Below are positions 57,968 to 64,000 of a stretch of 64,000 bases of DNA, piece by piece. Source of the stretch: Sulfurimicrobium sp963779055 (GTDB lineage Bacteria > Pseudomonadota > Gammaproteobacteria > Burkholderiales > Sulfuricellaceae). The stretch spans positions 62,001 to 126,000 of the forward strand of contig CAVZWN010000005.1 in the NCBI GenBank assembly GCA_963779055.1, written 5' to 3'. The notes below the pieces were generated by a model. The model made no database searches, was not told where the DNA came from, and saw only the letters and a program-made list of their open reading frames with translations. Each line of letters begins with the position of its first letter. Position 1 is the stretch's first letter. The translations under genes were made by a program, and so were the position numbers.

Positions 57968-59590
57968 TCAGGAACTACTTTGCGGCCCGAAGAATAGATA
58001 ATCGATTTCCGAGATGGCTTTTCGAACAGATGTGGAAACGGCTTGCAACTCTTTGTCGGCTAGCACCATCGTCAATTCTGCGAGGTCTTCTCTTTCATTG
58101 GCAGAATCTATGAGAAACCGGAGCATTGGAATTTTGTCAGAACCCAAATTTATAGTCCCGTCGCGAATCAGTTTCAGCGGTGCAGCAAGCGAGTCCCCCT
58201 TTTGGACTTCTACCACCAGTGATTCATAACTTGCTTTCCGTTTTCCGGTGGCGCTCTTGCCGCGAGCCGAAAGTTTATCAGCTACGCTTTCTCGTTTTTT
58301 CTCACGGGCAGTCGCAGATACGGAGAAGGTCTTTGCTAGGGCCGACCCACCTGTCACGGGCTTTTTGTTGGCAGCCGCTTGCAACAAAGGTTCATACACA
58401 ACCAGCGCTTTCTTGAGCTTATTGCTGTATTCCGCCGCTGTGGTCAACTGTGTCAACAACTGCCCAAACTCCCCAGACTTTAACGACCTGAGCAGGAAGA
58501 AGCAGGGGCCTTTTGTTCCACTGTAATCCAAGGAACTCGCCACGAACGGCCAAAGGCTGTGTGAGGAGAGTCCAGCTTTCGTTTCCTCGTCTGGGAGACC
58601 GAGACTGTCGATTCCTATAGCCGCGAAACGGTAAATCGAATCAATTGGAGGCAGAGACAAGACACCTTTGTCCAACTCACCATTGGCGTTACCGACATAT
58701 CCGCTCCAAGCATCAGAGAGTTTGTCGAACTTCTTCTTCATCCCCTCGATGTAAATTGGTAAAGCATCGGGGTTGGCAGACTTATCAACGATCTTGACTG
58801 CGGTGGCATTCGCACCTTTTCCAACCTTGAAGAGGTCTCCTACACTTGCCTGCTGAAGACTTTTGACGAGGATCGAAATATCCTGACTCCGTGGCGAGAC
58901 CTGAACGCGCTGGAGCGTCTTTAGCCACTCAGGCTCCTTCTTCGTTAGCTCGGGCAGGACTAAATATATGCCGGAAAGCGAGGCAGCGGCCTTGGACTTG
59001 TCACCTGTGGAGAGTAGCGCGGCCAATTCCTGCGCGATTAAAGTGCGCTCCTTCGGGAGAGAAGGCGTGGCGGGGACCTGCTTCAAGTATGGCTTCCACT
59101 TTGTGCTTTCCGCCAATGTAATAAGAAAATCCGCGACAGATTTCCCCGCAAAAAAAGCGACATCGTGCGAAATGCCAGCCCCGCCGTGGACTGCGGATGC
59201 GCGTGCGGTGAAGATGACCGGAAATCCGCAGCAAGCTGCATCGAGTTTCTTGAGGTGCGCAGACGGATCGCTCACCCCTTGTGTCAATGCTGCTAGTCGC
59301 GGTATTTTTGAATCCAAGGTTGTGCGGAATGAATCGAGTGCTTCCGAAGCCGAGAGGTAGAAACCTGTGTCTTTGCGAATGATTCCAGAAACGCCAAGCA
59401 CCTCATACAGACACGCCGAAATGGCAAGGTCAGCGGCAATCCCAATTAGACCAATCTCAATAGCGCCATCAGTACCTACCGGTTCGTAGGAGACAGGTTT
59501 TGGAGTAGCCAACATCGCGAATGCAGTCGTCAATGCACGTTGACTCACAATCAACCGCTGGTCAGTTTCGTTTTTGAGGAGGCGTGGCAT
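57968..59590 (-). CDS. Unrecognised 540-aa protein in restriction-modification island
   Basis: The frame is intact from ATG 59590 (MPRLLKNETDQRLIVSQRAL). I do not recognise the family. The first 180 residues look alpha-helical with hydrophobic stretches (AIEIGLIGIAADLAISACLYEVLG; GISHDVAFFAGKSVADFLITL). A serine/lysine-rich linker, about residues 430-460 (SATAREKKRESVADKLSARGK), precedes a C-terminal helical part. It starts 4 bp after hsdS and precedes the HsdR-like leader, so it is likely co-transcribed with hsdMS. There is no signal peptide or known nuclease motif. Confidence 0.75.
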   Translation of the reverse strand: MPRLLKNETDQRLIVSQRALTTAFAMLATPKPVSYEPVGTDGAIEIGLIGIAADLAISACLYEVLGVSGIIRKDTGFYLSASEALDSFRTTLDSKIPRLAALTQGVSDPSAHLKKLDAACCGFPVIFTARASAVHGGAGISHDVAFFAGKSVADFLITLAESTKWKPYLKQVPATPSLPKERTLIAQELAALLSTGDKSKAAASLSGIYLVLPELTKKEPEWLKTLQRVQVSPRSQDISILVKSLQQASVGDLFKVGKGANATAVKIVDKSANPDALPIYIEGMKKKFDKLSDAWSGYVGNANGELDKGVLSLPPIDSIYRFAAIGIDSLGLPDEETKAGLSSHSLWPFVASSLDYSGTKGPCFFLLRSLKSGEFGQLLTQLTTAAEYSNKLKKALVVYEPLLQAAANKKPVTGGSALAKTFSVSATAREKKRESVADKLSARGKSATGKRKASYESLVVEVQKGDSLAAPLKLIRDGTINLGSDKIPMLRFLIDSANEREDLAELTMVLADKELQAVSTSVRKAISEIDYLFFGPQSSS

Positions 59591-59594
59591 GGGG

Positions 59595-60886
59595 TTAGCT
59601 GGTAATTGTTAGTTCCCCGCTCAGCAGCTTCGGTAGCAGCGCGTCGCGTAGGGCAGCGAGATTGCGGGATTGCTCTTTGTTGAGCTTGATATGGGCGTCG
59701 ATATCCGTGACCGCTCGCTGAAAGGCTTCCTGAATCTCCTTCGTGGGAAGCACGATGGGCAGGTGACTGATGGAATCAAATGTGATTTGAGGGAAGGTTC
59801 CAGAACGTGATTCAGCCTGAATTTGGAACTCGTTCAGGGTCTCGTCTGCCGTGAGAATGCGATAAAGCAGGCGGGGATGAATATCCTTCGACGCTCTGAT
59901 GACCATGAACTTCGTTGAGACCAAGTAGTCACTGGCGTCGAAATCCACGTATGCGAATCGTTTGTTTGCTGGGCGTATCTCGCTGAAAAGAATGTCGTCG
60001 GGGCAAATGGACTTCTTTGCCTGCCCAGGCAGACCTGCGTGTGCACTTCGTTTTGAATGAAGGAAGTCTCCTTCCAATACATCGCCTGTGTTGATGAAAA
60101 CCACCTCAGTCGATCGTGCGAAATCGAAGGTGATGGATGCGTTCTTTGCGACTTCACCAAGGGTCACAGCGCTCCATCCCTGCGGAATGTGGCCGAGATG
60201 CGAATCTTGAAAGTGGGCGGGGAAGAGCGCGGCGGTGGCAACGTCGAGACCAGCGGGTTGGCGGCCATCGAGTTTGGCGCGGACGGGGTCGAAATCCACG
60301 AACCAGCTCTGGAACAGCGCCCGCGCCATCGCCTCTAGCGTCGCGTTCATCCGCCGGTTCAACTCGATCTTGTCGTCCAGCGCCCCAAGCACCGCCGCGA
60401 TGGCTTTTTGCTCGGCGAGAGGCGGGTGGCGGAATTGGCAGCGCCTTAAGCAATGGGATCCGCAGGTTACTCACCGTCGAGCCACGTGCCCTCGTTGACT
60501 TCGATTTCGTCCTGAACTGCTTCCGACTGAATCGAAGTAGAGAAGGAAGCGGGAGTCGACACTTCCTTGGGTCAGGCCGAAGCATGACCATGCGCTGACC
60601 GAGGCAGCACTCGAAGCCGTTTGGGAACCATGCACACCTCGCCCATCGGGGCCTCGCGGGTGATAACCAAATCGCCAGCCTCGCAGGTTGGCGCGACGGC
60701 TTCGTTGCTCGAAATGCGCTTCGTCGGTATAGCTTGGTCGAACTGAGGTCGAGCCTTCCATCCCGGATGTTTTGACTTCGAAGGACAATAGCGCCGCTAT
60801 CTCGTCCACAACGGCGTCGAGTGCGGGCAGTCGGCAATCTGCTCGCAGAGTTCAGTGAGGCGGGCTGTTTCCCACTCACCCGCCAT
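59595..60886 (-). CDS. hsdS: Type I restriction enzyme specificity subunit, frameshifted as read
   Basis: HsdS reads the bipartite DNA target for HsdM and HsdR. ATG 60886 gives MAGEWETARLTELCEQIADC, overlapping the hsdM stop. The first target-recognition domain is scattered over frames (DSGAIVLRSQNIRDGRLDLS). The central conserved helix is DDKIELNRRMNATLEAMARALFQSWFVDFDPV. The second domain runs from IPQGWSAVTLGEVAKNAS, and the C-terminal helix ends ALRDALLPKLLSGELTI. About 430 aa in total, with at least two frameshifts in the first half. The second half (from 60392) is open. Confidence 0.87.
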
Positions 60887-62469
60887 AACCCAGCCCTCTC
60901 AGGTTTGCTGTGATGGCCTGCTCCAGTTTCGCGGACTCGGCGAACTGGGCGTGCAGTTCAGCGACGAGGCGCGGCATCTTTTCCTCGAAGGGTTCGCCGT
61001 CGTCTTCGACTTCCTCGGCGCCGACATAGCGGCCCGGCGTGAGGACGTGGCCGTGGGCGGCGATTTCGGCGGTGGTGGCGGATTTGCAGAAGCCGGGGAT
61101 GTCGGCATAGATGGCGCCCCCTCTCGGCCCTCTCCGCGAGGGGCGAGGGAGTTAAAGGGGCGCCGCGCCAGGCGTGGTAGGTGGAGACGATTTTCTGGAG
61201 GTCGGCGTCGGTCAGTTCGCGGTGAACGCGGTCGATGAGGGTGCCCATTTTGCGGGCATCGATGAAGAGTGTTTGCTTGCGGCGGTCGCGGCGTTTGCCG
61301 TCATGTTTGTTTTTCGCGAGAAACCACAGGCACACGGGAATCTGCGTGCTGTAGAAGAGCTGGCCGGGCAGCGCGACCATGCAATCCACGAGATCGGCCT
61401 CGATAATCGCTTTACGAATCTCGCCTTCGCCGGACTGGTTGGACGACATGCTTCCATTGGCGAGGACGAAGCCAGCAATGCCGTGGGGCGCGAGGTGGTG
61501 GATGAAGTGCTGCACCCAGGCGAAGTTGGCGTTGCCCTTGGGTGGAACGCCGAAAGCCCAGCGCACGTCGTCGTCCTTGCGGAACCAGTCGGAGTCGTTG
61601 AAGGGCGGGTTGGCGAGGACGAAATCGGCGCGCAGGTCGGGGTGGAGATCGCGGCGGAAGGTGTCGGCGTTCTCGGGGCCGAAGTCGGCTTCGATGCCGC
61701 GCAGGGCGAGGTTCATCACGGCGAGGCGGCGCGTGGTGGGGTTGCTCTCCTGGCCGTAGATGCTGATGTCGCCGAGCTTGCCGCCGTGGGATTCGACGAA
61801 TTTTTCAGACTGAACGAACATGCCGCCGGAGCCGCAGGCGGGGTCGTAGATGCGGCCTTTGTAGGGGGCGAGCATTTCGACGAGGCAGCGCACGACGCAG
61901 GATGGGGTGTAGAACTGGCCGCCGTTCTTGCCCTCGGCGCTGGCGAACTGGGTAAGGAAGTATTCGAAGACGCGGCCGAGGAGGTCCTTGGAGCGGCTGG
62001 CGACATCGGCGAGCTGGATGGAGCCGATGAGGTCGATGAGTTCGCCGAGGCGGTGTTTGTCGAGATCGGCGCGGCCGTAGTTTTTGTTGAGCGCGCCTTT
62101 GAGGCGGGGGTTGTCGCGTTCCAGCGCGACCATGGCGTCGTCCACGTCCTTGCCGACGCTGGGGAGCTTGGCGTGGGATTGCAGCTGCGCCCAGCGGGCG
62201 TCCGCAGGCACCCAGAAAACATTGGCAGCGAGGTATTCGTCCTTGTCCTCGGGGTTGGCGCCTTCATAGTCGCCTTTGCCCTCTACCAGTTTGGCGTGGT
62301 GTTCATCAAAGGTGTCGGAGATGTATTTGAGGAAGATGAGGCCGAGGACAACATGCTTGTATTCCGCCGCGTCCATATTGTTGCGGAGCTTGTCGGCCGC
62401 GAGCCAGAGCTTGGCTTCGAAGCCGATATTGGCGGAGGAATCGTTCTTCGTCGTTGTTGCTTTAGCCAT
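60876..62469 (-). CDS. hsdM: Type I restriction enzyme methyltransferase subunit, one frameshift
   Basis: HsdM methylates adenine at the HsdS target. MAKATTTKN starts at 62469. The N-terminal helical domain contains LWLAADKLRNNMDAAEYKHV. The SAM-binding motif is DPACGSGGMFVQ and the catalytic motif is FVLANPPFNDSDW, the NPPF of N6-adenine enzymes. A G run (C run on the + strand, 61117-61121) has one extra base; the tail then reads IYADIPGFCKSATTAEIAAHG and ends GLGYGG, overlapping hsdS. Repaired, 530 aa. A palindromic repeat adds about a dozen residues (LTPSPLAERAERG) not expected in the family. Confidence 0.92.
61117..61151. repeat. Palindromic repeat inserted in hsdM coding sequence
   Basis: CCCTCTC...GCGAGGGGCGAGGGAG forms a hairpin and encodes TPSPLAERAERG, in a place where HsdM proteins normally go straight on. 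It is related to the units at 56757-56870. Confidence 0.65.
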
Positions 62470-62856
62470 CAATGATCCCTTTTTTCCTGGAAGTCGACCA
62501 CGCCAAAGCTAAACATGGGTGCCAGCATGGATATGCTAATCAATTTCGGAAGATTATACGGAAAATCCCTTGTTAAGCAGATAACGCACGTGTGAATAGC
62601 TGCTCTGGCCGAATTCCGGCCGAACATCCAATTTCCGTGAGCGCTCCCTGTTCGGCCTGAGCAGACCTTCGAGTCTGTCTGGCGAACCGGAGAAAACTCA
62701 AAATTCTGCACCAGAAACCTGGATGCAGCCCGCCTGGAGGAAGCTACCCTCAACCGCTGGCTCCCCCGCGCACAATGTCCTCGACCAAGAGACACGGTCT
62801 TCCAAAAAGTCAGTTTAACTACACTAGAAAAATTCGGCCGTAACTTCGGCAAAACG

Positions 62857-62943
62857 ATCGGCGCAGACATCGGCAGATATATCGTGCTCGATAACTCTAA
62901 CTATTTCATTATTATGTGACTATAATCGGCACAGACATCGGCA
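62857..62943 (+). promoter_or_regulatory. Promoter with direct-repeat operator upstream of fic
   Basis: A 19-bp direct repeat (ATCGGCGCAGACATCGGCA at 62857-62875 and ATCGGCACAGACATCGGCA at 62925-62943) flanks a perfect -10 TATAAT at 62921-62926. The second copy overlaps the expected transcription start and lies 14 bp before the fic ATG. The rest of 62470-62856 shows no supportable gene. Confidence 0.6.
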
Positions 62944-62957
62944 AACAAGGAGGAAAA

Positions 62958-64000
62958 ATGATTGAGTTATACGACGACCCTGCTCAAATGGAGCCGCTAG
63001 TCATCAATCACTCCCGGCCTGTCTACAATTCGCTGATCGGGCTTGCTCACGAGCTATCAGAGGCGTCTGCCTGCCTGGACGCCGCACTTGTTCCCGCGAC
63101 CGCGAGAAGCCTCTCCGAGCTTGTCTCGGGGATGAACTGTTACTACTCCAACTTGATCGAGGGCCATCACACCCTGCCAATTGATATCGAGAAGGCGCTG
63201 TTCGATGTAATGGCGCAGATGGAGCAAAAGGACTTGCAGAGTCTTGCATTTGCTCACATCGAGGCTGATCGATGGGCAAGGTCGCAGTCGCTCGACAAAA
63301 AATCTCTCCTTCCCTTTATCCTCGAGGTTCACCGGCGCTTCTGCGCGCATTTGCCGAAGGAAATGCTGAAGCTCAAGGACGGGAGCTACATGGAGCCCGG
63401 AAAGTTCCGAGAGAGGGACGTCCACGTAGGCATACATGTAGCACCAAGAGCCGATACGCTTAATCGCTTCCTGGAGCGCTTCACAAAGGTCTACGGTCTC
63501 CGCCTCGAAGGGTCAAAAAAAGGCGGGATAAGCAAGCTGGACGGCATTCTTGCAGCTTTCGCAGCCCATCATCGAGTGGTGTGGATTCACCCCTTCCTTG
63601 ACGGAAACGGTCGTGTAGCGCGGATCACCATCGACGCAATGCTGCGAGAGTGTGGAGTCAATGGCGCATGCCTGTGGTCGATGTCTCGCGGGTTCGCGAA
63701 GAGCGCGGAAGAATACAAGGCGAAACTGGCTGGAGCCGACCAGCCTCGAATGGGCGATCTTGATGGGCGTGGAAACCTGTCCGAAAAGCGGTTGGCCGAG
63801 TTTTGCGAGTACGCCATGCAAACTGCCATCGATCAGGCAAAATTCATGGCCCGGATGTTCGCACTCGACAACTTCAGGTTCAGAGCCGAGCATTTTTTCC
63901 AGAAAGTGCGGTTCGACCTCAAGCCTGAGTCTGCACACCTTTTCATCCATGCCTTCAGTACTGGAGCGTTTGAGCGCATGGAGGCAAGCCGTCTCACCGG
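62958..64000 (+). CDS. Fic-domain protein, class II, 3' end outside window
   Basis: The frame from ATG 62958 (AAGGAGGAAAA upstream) stays open to the window end (347 codons). Near residue 65 it carries SNLIEGHH, the inhibitory SxxxEG helix that blocks the ATP site in class II Fic proteins. The catalytic motif HPFLDGNGRVAR follows near residue 213. Such enzymes AMPylate target proteins when relieved of inhibition. The remaining part (FRFRAEHFFQKVRFDLKPE) looks like a C-terminal winged-helix linker. It is divergent from hsdM and is probably accessory cargo of the island. Confidence 0.9.
   Translation, partial: MIELYDDPAQMEPLVINHSRPVYNSLIGLAHELSEASACLDAALVPATARSLSELVSGMNCYYSNLIEGHHTLPIDIEKALFDVMAQMEQKDLQSLAFAHIEADRWARSQSLDKKSLLPFILEVHRRFCAHLPKEMLKLKDGSYMEPGKFRERDVHVGIHVAPRADTLNRFLERFTKVYGLRLEGSKKGGISKLDGILAAFAAHHRVVWIHPFLDGNGRVARITIDAMLRECGVNGACLWSMSRGFAKSAEEYKAKLAGADQPRMGDLDGRGNLSEKRLAEFCEYAMQTAIDQAKFMARMFALDNFRFRAEHFFQKVRFDLKPESAHLFIHAFSTGAFERMEASRLT

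Noticed and set aside
61174..62475. 433-codon + strand frame opposite hsdM, rich in Val, Gly, Glu and Ala
   Set aside because: Antisense shadow of hsdM; no motif.
62469..62870. 133-codon minus-strand frame upstream of hsdM
   Set aside because: No recognisable motif, poor codon use, and it covers the fic promoter region.

Overview
The window looks like a chromosome segment of a betaproteobacterium, most likely in the Nitrosomonadales (Sulfuricella/Gallionella-like). This placement is inferred from the gene order gyrA-serC-pheA-hisC-DAHP synthase-tyrA-aroA-cmk-rpsA-ihfB-lapA-lapB and from the protein sequences; no database search was possible.

Layout. (1) 1-22.4 kb, + strand: core genes. These are the end of gyrA, a serine/aromatic amino acid block (serC, pheA, hisC, DAHP synthase, tyrA, aroA), cmk, rpsA, ihfB, lapAB, pyrF, a sugar/LPS block (UDP-glucose dehydrogenase, rfaE1, hldD), a ComEA-like protein, a GGDEF protein, cysM, murJ, a broken toxin-antitoxin pair and cysS. 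Long-armed palindromes and a heptamer tandem repeat lie between several of these genes. (2) 22.6-35.3 kb, - strand: an olsB-like acyltransferase, a 45-repeat CRISPR array and a complete type I-C cas operon (cas3-cas5-cas8c-cas7-cas4-cas1-cas2). A nucleotidyltransferase/HEPN toxin-antitoxin pair sits inside the operon. (3) 35.4-36.3 kb: an intact Phd/VapC-like pair enclosed by 24-bp inverted repeats. (4) 36.5-51.9 kb, - strand: a probable secreted copper-redox cluster. It contains a giant beta-helix protein, three cupredoxin/multicopper-oxidase-like proteins, a lipoprotein, a subtilisin-like protease sharing repeat modules with one of the oxidases, an SCO copper chaperone and a cytochrome c fused to a periplasmic binding domain. 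(5) 52.4-64 kb: a type I restriction-modification island (hsdM, hsdS, an unrecognised 540-aa protein, a DUF3800 protein, a RhuM protein, hsdR) with a divergent class II Fic protein that runs off the end. Extra copies of the HsdR N-terminus stand in front of the DUF3800 and RhuM genes.

Sequence quality. Many genes, including the normally essential cysS and aroA, carry single-base frameshifts, and nearly all can be repaired by removing one base. Several 'broken' genes are therefore probably intact in the organism. Coordinates of frameshifted genes cover the whole reconstructed gene.

The most unusual observations are the three HsdR start fragments translationally coupled to cargo genes, the MNT-HEPN pair inside the cas operon, the CRISPR spacers nearly free of mononucleotide runs, the copper ligands divided between neighbouring oxidase-like proteins, and the inverted-repeat-bounded toxin-antitoxin cassette.
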